Under the pieces are notes generated by a model. The model made no database searches and was not told the DNA's origin. It saw only the letters and a program-made list of their open reading frames with translations. A stretch of 57,090 nt of DNA, taken from an uncultured Bacteroidales bacterium. Its GTDB lineage: Bacteria; Bacteroidota; Bacteroidia; Bacteroidales; UBA932. Position 1 is the first letter of the stretch, and each line of letters opens with the position of its first letter. Both the position numbers and the translations under genes were made by a program. Positions 51,779 to 57,090 of the stretch are shown here, piece after piece. The stretch spans positions 1 through 57,090 of the forward strand of contig CALVDG010000016.1 in assembly GCA_944326255.1 (NCBI GenBank), read 5' to 3'.

Positions 51779-52096
51779 TTACAGACCGAAATAGAGTGAG
51801 AGTACGCAGACTGCCAGCATTATGACAGCGGTAGAAACGAACCGTATGACTTCGGCAGTGCTCTTCTCTTCCGAACGGGAGCGGGGAGACAGCCATAAGA
51901 CAAGAGAGGTGACAGCGGCTATCAGCGCACAGGCGGCGCAGAGCCAGCTTACGCCCCGGATATAGCCGGCCTGCATACCCATAGAGTCTCCCCAGACGGA
52001 GAAGATAAACAGGACCATGGCGACATCCCTCGTGGAGCAGGCGGTGACAGTCCTCCGCAGTTCTGTCCTGGTCATGTTGATGTGAACTTTATTCAT
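51779..52096 (-). CDS. Small three-TM membrane protein
   Basis: A 105-residue protein with about three hydrophobic segments (VAMVLFIFSVWG; VSWLCAACALIAAVTSLVLWL; FVSTAVIMLAVCVLSLYFGL) joined by short charged loops. No family was recognised. It lies 23 bp upstream of the sulfatase on the same strand and could be cotranscribed. The promoter at 52126-52158 matches the one before the propeller relic at 3601-3633. Confidence 0.65.
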   Translation of the reverse strand: MNKVHINMTRTELRRTVTACSTRDVAMVLFIFSVWGDSMGMQAGYIRGVSWLCAACALIAAVTSLVLWLSPRSRSEEKSTAEVIRFVSTAVIMLAVCVLSLYFGL

Positions 52097-52125
52097 GGCA
52101 TTCAGTCTTAAGTATATTATTTGTC

Positions 52126-52158
52126 CAAAGTTAGCAAATTATTAATGATTATCCGCAA
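52126..52158 (-). promoter_or_regulatory. Promoter block shared with 3601-3633
   Basis: On the minus strand it carries TTTGC directly followed by the -7 element TAACTTTG, and continues upstream with TTAATAA and GATAATCA. It is nearly identical to 3601-3633. It drives the small membrane protein gene and probably the sulfatase. Confidence 0.6.
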
Positions 52159-52177
52159 AGATACCCCCTACAGCCTT

Positions 52178-52354
52178 CACGTTGCTTTTTAGTTGAGTTG
52201 CATACGCTTGAATATAAGCACTTTATCTGTCAGCCGATATTTTAAGTGGGGCGGATTCCACTCAGAATGAGCCTTTTTGCCGTCACTTGATTTTTTACGC
52301 AAAATGCAATGCCCGGTCAATCAGGTAGTTGCAATACAACTAAAAAGCAACGTG
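52178..52354 (-). mobile_element. 177-bp terminal-inverted-repeat element, copy B (MITE-like)
   Basis: The ends CACGTTGCTTTTTAGTTG and CAACTAAAAAGCAACGTG form a perfect 18-bp inverted repeat, extended to 25 bp with two mismatches (next bases GTTGCA / TTGCA). Read on the minus strand it aligns over all 177 bp with copy A (3980-4156). It encodes nothing. No clear target-site duplication flanks it. Confidence 0.75.
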
Positions 52355-52382
52355 AGGATGCCGGGAGGATAGGACCTGAAGA

Positions 52383-52541
52383 ATGGGGCAGAGAGATGGG
52401 TCGGGCGGTCGTTCTTGGCTGCTGTGTGGGACTACTCCTTTAAAGGCACTTGTCATCGGAATCATATGTCCGTTGATTGCAGTTCTGGCAATAATGGTCT
52501 TTTACAGACCGGGGAAAAAGGTAGAAAATAAAAATTTTTGA
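52383..52541 (+). CDS. Possible 52-residue single-TM protein
   Basis: ATG 52383 to TGA 52539-52541. A short Gly/Arg-rich head (MGQRDGSGGRSW) is followed by a convincing membrane segment (ALVIGIICPLIAVLAIMVF) and a basic tail (YRPGKKVENKN). The ORF starts 29 bp after copy B of the repeat element; GGGAGGA about 20 bp before the start is the only purine-rich segment. No family was recognised and no promoter is obvious, so it may be a relic of a longer membrane gene. Confidence 0.4.
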   Translation: MGQRDGSGGRSWLLCGTTPLKALVIGIICPLIAVLAIMVFYRPGKKVENKNF

Positions 52542-52636
52542 AAATTTTTTGATTTTCATGCAACGAAATGCAACAAACCTGCATCTATGTAGTAGGTTTA
52601 GGTTTTAGTACACAAGGAAGGGGTACCTGTTGTAGC

Positions 52637-52657
52637 AGAGGGGTGCCTCTTTTTTTA
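52637..52657 (+). terminator. Intrinsic terminator in the gene-poor gap
   Basis: Stem AGAGG (52637-52641) / CCTCT (52646-52650), loop GGTG, then a run of seven T's. It shows that some transcript runs rightwards here, either from the small ORF at 52383 or from an unannotated RNA. Confidence 0.6.
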
Positions 52658-52659
52658 TT

Positions 52660-52835
52660 TTGTCAGATCAGACTGATGCTGCATTTCTTGACCGCTAATT
52701 CCTGCCCGTTATCTCCGCTCACATTCTCCGTTGCCTTCCTAAGGAGATACGAATGATGCGGCAATGGTAAGCAGAGAAGCACCTCGCAAATGCAGTATGC
52801 TGAATATGTGAAAGTTGTGATTTCAACGAGAGATT
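52660..52835. other. Gene-free spacer
   Basis: About 175 bp with no supported gene. An open frame crossing it from 52568 runs straight through the terminator and has no coding character. Confidence 0.4.
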
Positions 52836-53033
52836 CTAGTCGCTATCCAAGGGCGCGGCAGGAACATTGGTTTTCTGCAAATCATTGATTATCGGTTGGT
52901 TACGATATAGTGCTGCTTCCATAGTTACCATTGTGCCACTCATTTCAGAGAAGATGCTGAGCTGACCGTCCGGAACAACACACGTTTTCGCAGGTGCGCC
53001 GGTATCTGTCGTAATAAATGTGTATATTTGTAG
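52836..53033 (-). pseudogene. Remnant of an unidentified gene (C-terminal 65 codons)
   Basis: An open minus-strand frame of 65 codons with protein-like composition (TGAPAKTCVVPDGQLSIFSE, then MVTMEAALYRNQPIINDLQK, ending NVPAAPLDSD). It has no suitable start: a TAG lies directly upstream at 53034-53036, and the first in-frame ATG is about halfway along. The 5' part has been lost or replaced by the transaldolase promoter region. The family was not recognised. Confidence 0.45.
53023..53030 (+). promoter_or_regulatory. -7 promoter element of the transaldolase gene
   Basis: TATATTTG, 28 bp before the ATG at 53059. Confidence 0.6.
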
Positions 53034-53058
53034 CTAGAATTTAAAAACAATCCGAATA

Positions 53059-53715
53059 ATGAAATTCTTTCTTGACACAGCTAATCTGGACCAGATCCGC
53101 GAGGCATACGCCATGGGCGTGCTCGACGGTGTCACTACCAATCCTTCCCTGATGGCCAAAGAGGGCATCAAAGGCAAGGAGAATCAGTATAAACACTATA
53201 TCGACATCTGCAACATCGTGAATGGCGATGTGAGCGCGGAGGTGATCGCCACCGACTATGAGGGCATGGTACGCGAGGGTGAGGAGCTTGCAGCCCTCAA
53301 CGAGCATATTGTCATCAAGCTTCCCTGCACTGAGGCAGGTATCAAGGCAGTGAAATATTTTGCCGGCAAGGGCATCAAGACCAACTGCACCCTTGTGTTC
53401 TCCCTTGGTCAGGCACTTCTTGCCGCCAAGGCCGGAGCTACCTACGTGTCGCCTTTCGTAGGCCGTCTGGACGACATCTCGGAGGACGGTGTCGGACTCA
53501 TCGAGGACATCGTGGAGATGTACAATTACTACGGTTTCGGCACCATGGTGCTTGCGGCCTCCATCCGTCACACCCGTCACATCATCGACTGTCTTAAGGC
53601 CGGCGCCGATGTGGCAACCTGTCCCCTTCCGGCCATCAAGGGCCTGCTCAAGCACCCTCTGACCGACTCAGGTCTGGCCAAGTTCCTTGAGGACTACCAC
53701 AAGGTCAACGGCTGA
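53059..53715 (+). CDS. tal: Transaldolase / fructose-6-phosphate aldolase family
   Basis: A 218-residue short transaldolase. The N-terminal FFLDTANLDQIREAYAMG and GVTTNPSLMAKEG match the family; the Schiff-base lysine is in HIVIKLPCTEAG (near residue 85), followed by NCTLVFSLGQALLAAKAGA and SPFVGRLDDISEDG. It moves dihydroxyacetone units in the non-oxidative pentose phosphate pathway in the cytosol. Length fits the TalC/MipB subfamily. It is a single-gene unit with its own promoter and a downstream terminator. Confidence 0.95.
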   Translation: MKFFLDTANLDQIREAYAMGVLDGVTTNPSLMAKEGIKGKENQYKHYIDICNIVNGDVSAEVIATDYEGMVREGEELAALNEHIVIKLPCTEAGIKAVKYFAGKGIKTNCTLVFSLGQALLAAKAGATYVSPFVGRLDDISEDGVGLIEDIVEMYNYYGFGTMVLAASIRHTRHIIDCLKAGADVATCPLPAIKGLLKHPLTDSGLAKFLEDYHKVNG

Positions 53716-53737
53716 TGCCTTATCTGATTTTTGAACT

Positions 53738-53886
53738 GATGGTGCATCATGGATGATGATGTTGTTGAGCATCAGTGAATAGCATTTCTACGCTGCACAT
53801 TTGACCTGCTTTGAATGTGGCCAAATGTGCAGTATGTTTTGTAAATCATTGTTAATCAGGCAAGTTTTTTCAGCAACTGCACCATC
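53738..53886. repeat. Concentric inverted repeat, 149 bp
   Basis: Outer arms GATGGTGCA (53738-53746) and TGCACCATC (53878-53886) are perfect complements, as are inner arms CTGCACATTTG (53793-53803) and CAAATGTGCAG (53822-53832). Both pairs share the same centre near 53812. The segments between them pair poorly. This could be a decayed MITE or a folded 3' untranslated region. Confidence 0.6.
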
Positions 53887-53895
53887 GCAAAAAAT

Positions 53896-53934
53896 AAAAG
53901 CCGATCCGCACAAAAAGATTGCGGGCCGGCTTTT
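53896..53934. terminator. Bidirectional terminator
   Basis: AAAAGCCG (53896-53903) / CGGCTTTT (53927-53934), with an inner stem CCGCA / TGCGG. It ends both the transaldolase transcript and the convergent membrane-protein transcript. Confidence 0.8.
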
Positions 53935-53953
53935 GTTATATGTACTTCAAGAC

Positions 53954-54646
53954 TTATTCCTGAGACTGATTTTCAGGCTGTTGAGGCTGTGGCTGGGGCT
54001 GAGACCCGGGCTCAGGTGCTGTGCCTGTATCTTCAGGGGCTCCCTGGCCGATCTGCTTCCAACCGCGCAGGATGGTGAAGAATACCACGAGGGTGATGAC
54101 GGCATTCAGGAAACCTCCGACGAACGGGATGATGCTTAAGACAGCACCAACCAGTATCCAGATGGTGGACTTGTATAGGATATCAGCTCCGTTTTTGGCA
54201 CACGGGGTCATGTTTGCGGAGTCGCGGAGGGCCTTGAATCCCGACAGCAGCTTGACATATCCTATGATTACCAGCACAAGCCATGCGATGCCGCCTATGA
54301 CGGGGATGAAGCGTACCACGACACCTATAATCAGGAGCATGTACGCGATGTAGATGTTCTTTGCGGCAGCGCGGTCAGCATCAGTAGGCTGGACATCCAC
54401 GAATTTCTTGATGTTGAGGAAGAACAGCACGTATCCGGCGATAACTGCTATCTGGCAGATGGTGTCCAGTACGCCGAAAGCTCCGGTCGGGCCTTCTTCG
54501 CCGGCCATAGCAGATAGGAATCCGACAGGGTTGAGGATGCCGTCAATGGCTCCGAAGATTGCGCCCAGAATACCGGCGATAGTGTAGATCCAGATGGACT
54601 TGATGATCATGTCCACGCTCTGTTCCCATAATTGTTTATTTACCAT
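53954..54646 (-). CDS. Multi-pass membrane protein with Pro/Gln-rich tail
   Basis: A 230-residue protein; ATG 54646 is preferred over an upstream frame start that would add 13 hydrophobic residues. Six or so membrane segments are visible (IWIYTIAGILGAIFGAI; QIAVIAGYVLFFLNI; IYIAYMLLIIGVVVRFIPVI; IAWLVLVIIGYVKLL; STIWILVGAVLSIIPFVGGF; AVITLVVFFTIL). The last 35 residues are low-complexity (EPGSQPQPQPQQPENQSQE). No family was recognised. Stands alone between two terminator regions. Confidence 0.75.
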   Translation of the reverse strand: MVNKQLWEQSVDMIIKSIWIYTIAGILGAIFGAIDGILNPVGFLSAMAGEEGPTGAFGVLDTICQIAVIAGYVLFFLNIKKFVDVQPTDADRAAAKNIYIAYMLLIIGVVVRFIPVIGGIAWLVLVIIGYVKLLSGFKALRDSANMTPCAKNGADILYKSTIWILVGAVLSIIPFVGGFLNAVITLVVFFTILRGWKQIGQGAPEDTGTAPEPGSQPQPQPQQPENQSQE

Positions 54647-54724
54647 AAGTACACAAATTAGTAGGTTAACAAATAATACTCTCAAATTTACGATTTGTTT
54701 TTTTACTTTTCAAGCCGTAAGACG

Positions 54725-54732
54725 TATATTTG
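54725..54732 (+). promoter_or_regulatory. -7 promoter element of the ECF sigma operon
   Basis: TATATTTG, 16 bp before the ATG at 54749. This is a housekeeping-type promoter, so the operon is not driven only by its own sigma factor. Confidence 0.55.
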
Positions 54733-54748
54733 GTAAAAATGGCGGAAA

Positions 54749-55288
54749 ATGATGATACCGGAAACGATAGATGCTGCAAGGAACGGAGATGCCGGGGCAT
54801 TTGCCCTGATAGTGGAGCGGTACCGGCAGAGTGTGTTCCGCATCTGTGTCAGGATACTGGGGGACGGCGACGAGGCTGAGGATGCGGTGCAGGAGACGTT
54901 TGTCCGGGCATGGCAGTCACTGCAGGGATATGATCCGCGCTACAGCATTGCCACATGGCTGAGGACCATTGCGTGCCGTCTTTGCTATGACGTGCTGCGC
55001 AGACGGACCAGACAGCGGCAATACGAGCAGGATGCCTGCCGGCAGGGGAGCGGGGACGGAAGCGGAGATCCGGAAAGTCTGCGGATGAGCCGGGAACTGG
55101 AAAGTCTGTTCCGCAAAGCCGCCTCAGGGCTGTCCCCTATGCAGAGGACGGTGTTTGTACTGGCTGAGATTGAGCAGTTTCCGTTTGACGAAGTACACCG
55201 TATCACCGGATGGAGCGCGGTGCAGATAAAGAGCAACCTCTATATCGCCAGGAAGAAGGTCCGCAAGACTATTGAGAAAGAATTGTAA
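54749..55288 (+). CDS. ECF-family RNA polymerase sigma factor
   Basis: A 179-residue sigma70-like factor. Region 2 contains FRICVRILGDGDEAEDAVQE and TFVRAWQSLQGYDPRYSIAT; WLRTIACRLCYDVLRRR completes it. Region 4 holds LSPMQRTVFVLAEIEQFPFD and GWSAVQIKSNLYIARKKVRK. Two ATGs lie together at the start. It is followed by a small one-TM protein that probably acts as anti-sigma factor and by a larger envelope protein, in one operon. Confidence 0.94.
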   Translation: MMIPETIDAARNGDAGAFALIVERYRQSVFRICVRILGDGDEAEDAVQETFVRAWQSLQGYDPRYSIATWLRTIACRLCYDVLRRRTRQRQYEQDACRQGSGDGSGDPESLRMSRELESLFRKAASGLSPMQRTVFVLAEIEQFPFDEVHRITGWSAVQIKSNLYIARKKVRKTIEKEL

Positions 55289-55308
55289 ACAAAAAGAAAA
55301 TAGCAGTT

Positions 55309-55722
55309 ATGGACAGATACACTGATTTTATAGAAAAGATGCGCGGCTCACATCCGCAGATGCCTCATCCGGAGGAGGTCACCGGGCGGATTCTGGAGCG
55401 CATACAGACTTTGCCGAAGAATGACTGCAAGACCGCTACAGCACTTCAGAAGACACCCGTAATCCGGTTGAGAAGAGCTATCCCGGCTCTTGCGGGCATA
55501 GCGGCGGCCGCAGTGATGGTATGCGCCCCGATGACCGCCCGTCTGAAAGCGGACACTGCTGTCCGCACGGACATCAGCAGTCTGAATATGCGCACATACG
55601 CCGCAATGAGCCGGAAGGACGCGCAACTGGAACATTATCGTAGAATCAAGGCCCTGCAGCAGTCCGTCACCGGTCTGGAAGACAGGGCTGCAAAACCTCA
55701 AGATCATGAAAACAGACATTAG
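55309..55722 (+). CDS. Putative anti-sigma factor, single TM
   Basis: A 137-residue protein. Residues 1-45 are cytosolic and resemble the N-terminal part of anti-sigma factors by position only. A hydrophobic segment at about 55-73 (IPALAGIAAAAVMVCAP) anchors it, and about 60 residues follow in the periplasm, ending in a charged tail. It starts 20 bp after the sigma gene and overlaps the next gene by 17 bp. No HCxxC zinc motif is present. The role is inferred from position and topology. Confidence 0.75.
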   Translation: MDRYTDFIEKMRGSHPQMPHPEEVTGRILERIQTLPKNDCKTATALQKTPVIRLRRAIPALAGIAAAAVMVCAPMTARLKADTAVRTDISSLNMRTYAAMSRKDAQLEHYRRIKALQQSVTGLEDRAAKPQDHENRH

Positions 55723-56818
55723 AAATTTCCGAATGATAGTCAGAATGACTCTGACAGTGCTTGCTGTAGTGGCGATATTCCCTTCCTGTGTCACCTATTA
55801 TGCCGTCGTGCCCGAAGTACACCCTGACGGGAGCATGACCCGGACTGTCTACGCCGAGGCCGACTCGGCCTGCCTGGCCGGAGACCTGTCCTCGCAGCCT
55901 TTCCTCTTTGAACTCGGATCAGATTGGGAGAGCGGCCGGATGGCAGAACCGAGAGTATGGTGGTTCCTGGACGACTCCGCTACTATGAATTTCTATGCGG
56001 CCCGGACATTCCGGCCATCCGACACCTCGTACCGGGAGATTCCGGCCTCGGAAGAATATGCGGGACTGCCCTACATCAAGGCCCGTGAGCGCTGGGACCG
56101 GAAAAGGGGACTGCTGTTCAATACCTACAGCTATTCCTGCACATTTCCGGGCATAGCGGAACGGATGCCCGTGCCGCCGGACAGCCTTATGACCCGGGAC
56201 GAACTGGACAGATGGTTCCGGAGCGCAGGCAGTTACGTCGGGATGAACGGAGCGGAGGCATATACCGGCCTGACAGACCTTTATGACAAATATGCCGGTT
56301 GGATCAACGCCTGTTATCGTGAGCAGATATACCGCGTTATCTGTTCTACTGTCGGAGAGGAATTGACAGACAGCCTGAAAACGGAGCTGATGCAGTGGAT
56401 GAAGAAGCATTACGACTTCTATGAGGATATGCTTTCCGCTTTCGATGACAGTGACGGTTCCGTGCTGACTGATATCGCTGGACAGATGAGCCGACTGAGC
56501 GGCAACCCGGTCTATGCTGATGCGGCCGCAGTTCGTGCCACGGCCTGGGAAGAGGAGTTATCCGCTCTCGAGGAAAAACTGACAGTTCCTTTCTGTTATG
56601 AAATGCTGTACCAGGTCCGGATGCCCGGACGGCTGACATCGGCCAACACTGAACTTATGGATGACGGTACTCCGGTGTGGAAAGTGAACGGCTTCCGCCT
56701 CCTGGCCGGCGACCTGAGCATCGAGGCCACCTCCCGTCGTGCCAATCCCCTCGGCTTCGCCCTCCTCGGCCTTGTCGTCCTGGCCAGTGCAGTCATCTTC
56801 TTCCGTCCCCGCCGATAA
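55706..56818 (+). CDS. Envelope protein of the ECF sigma operon
   Basis: A 370-residue protein starting MKTDIRNF; ATG 55733 is an alternative start. A hydrophobic N-terminus (MTLTVLAVVAIFPSCVTYYA) with a possible weak lipobox (FPSC) is followed by a large extracytoplasmic part and a C-terminal membrane helix (FALLGLVVLASAVIFFRPRR). The two anchors at opposite ends are unusual if the lipobox is used. There is a helical middle (LMQWMKKHYDFYEDMLSAF). No family was recognised. It overlaps the putative anti-sigma gene, so it is coupled to it; it may be the sensor or the effector of the module. Confidence 0.72.
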   Translation: MKTDIRNFRMIVRMTLTVLAVVAIFPSCVTYYAVVPEVHPDGSMTRTVYAEADSACLAGDLSSQPFLFELGSDWESGRMAEPRVWWFLDDSATMNFYAARTFRPSDTSYREIPASEEYAGLPYIKARERWDRKRGLLFNTYSYSCTFPGIAERMPVPPDSLMTRDELDRWFRSAGSYVGMNGAEAYTGLTDLYDKYAGWINACYREQIYRVICSTVGEELTDSLKTELMQWMKKHYDFYEDMLSAFDDSDGSVLTDIAGQMSRLSGNPVYADAAAVRATAWEEELSALEEKLTVPFCYEMLYQVRMPGRLTSANTELMDDGTPVWKVNGFRLLAGDLSIEATSRRANPLGFALLGLVVLASAVIFFRPRR

Positions 56819-56825
56819 AAATCGT

Positions 56826-56876
56826 CCGCAACTCAGCGGAATCTGCTAAAAATTCACATTTTCCGCCGAGTTGCGG
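56826..56876. repeat. Long hairpin after the ECF sigma operon
   Basis: CCGCAACTCAGCGGAA (56826-56841) pairs with TTCCGCCGAGTTGCGG (56861-56876), 15 of 16 positions, around a 19-nt A/T-rich loop. No T-run follows, so it is not a classical terminator. Confidence 0.65.
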
Positions 56877-56937
56877 GCATATTCCGAGCATAGCGTTCCG
56901 GGTACACGAATCAGTGACTTTGGCCCTCAAAATTAAA

Positions 56938-56973
56938 GATGCCGGCCAGGATTTCAGGTCCGTGGCCGGCATC
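56938..56973 (-). terminator. Terminator of the right-edge gene
   Basis: Perfect 11-bp stem GATGCCGGCCA / TGGCCGGCATC; on the minus strand it is followed by TTTAATTTTG. It ends the minus-strand gene at the window edge. Confidence 0.8.
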
Positions 56974-56998
56974 ATGGTGATTGTCTCGAGGGGCGGTG

Positions 56999-57090
56999 CT
57001 ACTCTGCGTCGTCCACGACGCAGATGGCGACTCGGTTCTCCTCGGGAGTGTCGAACGGCGTCTCCTCGGCTCCCCTGTAGAGCACGGTGA
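56999..57090 (-). CDS. Unidentified protein, C-terminal end (partial)
   Basis: The last 30 codons of a minus-strand gene that runs out of the window. The visible tail reads VLYRGAEETPFDTPEENRVA and then ICVVDDAE before TAG at 56999-57001. A terminator follows 25 bp downstream, which supports a real gene end. The fragment is too short for a family call. Confidence 0.5.
   Translation of the reverse strand, partial: TVLYRGAEETPFDTPEENRVAICVVDDAE

Noticed and set aside
52568..52756. 62-codon open frame in the gene-poor gap
   Set aside because: Runs straight through an intrinsic terminator and contains a poly-Leu/Phe stretch from the T-run; no coding character.
54749..56818. SusCD/FecR-type polysaccharide-utilisation ECF system
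   Set aside because: No SusC, SusD or FecR-like gene follows; the downstream genes have different topology.

Overview
The window is chromosomal DNA from a member of the Bacteroidales (Bacteroidota). The evidence is a fused SecDF, a Bacteroidota-type tryptophanase, the linked rbfA and FtsX-type permease genes, the DUF4271-hemD-rnpA-yidD string, DUF2723 and PepSY-like proteins, six-bladed beta-propeller lipoproteins, a Ser-type sulfatase, and many promoters with the Bacteroidota -7 element TAnnTTTG instead of a sigma70 -10 box. Codon third positions are G/C-rich, which suggests a genome of middling to high G+C (Rikenellaceae-like or an uncultured gut lineage). The genus cannot be fixed from the sequence. 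No plasmid, phage, rRNA or CRISPR signal was seen.

Layout. 1-4402: end of aspS, yqeY, an outer-membrane barrel, a beta-propeller lipoprotein, an SDR oxidoreductase, a relic of a second propeller gene, and a large gene-poor gap holding copy A of a 177-bp terminal-inverted-repeat element. 4403-9300: a phosphate block (Pit transporter with a PhoU-like tail, PhoB-like regulator, histidine kinase without membrane segments), then rnhB and an XRE regulator. 9483-13906: a small basic protein, tRNA-Pro, and a second two-component system followed by two secreted PepSY-like proteins whose promoter shares an operator-like motif with the regulator's own promoter. 13979-17324 (minus): propeller/SPOR lipoprotein-like gene, nfeD, floA. 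17451-29274: secDF, tnaA, a LuxE-like acyl-activating enzyme, a DUF2723 membrane protein, SUI1, DUF4271, hemD-like, lipoprotein, rnpA, yidD.

29506-43580: a fused O-/N-acyltransferase (probable amino-acid lipid synthase), uvrC, a very large metallopeptidase/propeller/barrel protein, a Na/Pi cotransporter with a PhoU tail, DUF1648, tyrS, rbfA, an ABC permease and a GH20 hexosaminidase. 43581-46696 (minus): a Zn/Cd-type P-type ATPase with two Fur-type 7-1-7 inverted repeats at its promoter, a Fur-family regulator and a DUF2284 protein. 46796-52096: nitroreductase, DUF456, an orphan AAA ATPase, a class II aldolase, a sulfatase and a small membrane protein. 52097-53058 is a second gene-poor gap with copy B of the 177-bp element, a possible 52-residue membrane protein, a terminator and a decayed gene. 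53059-57090: transaldolase, a concentric inverted repeat, a membrane protein, an ECF sigma module of three genes, and the end of a minus-strand gene.

The most unusual signals are non-coding. Two 177-bp elements (about 71% identical, gap-free, each with its own self-consistent terminal inverted repeats) lie in the two largest gene-free gaps, and each gap also carries a nearly identical promoter block. A 39-nt hairpin occurs twice with compensatory stem changes. Four genes have the -7 promoter element only 3-5 nt before the ATG, suggesting leaderless mRNAs. Five convergent gene pairs have touching or overlapping stop codons.
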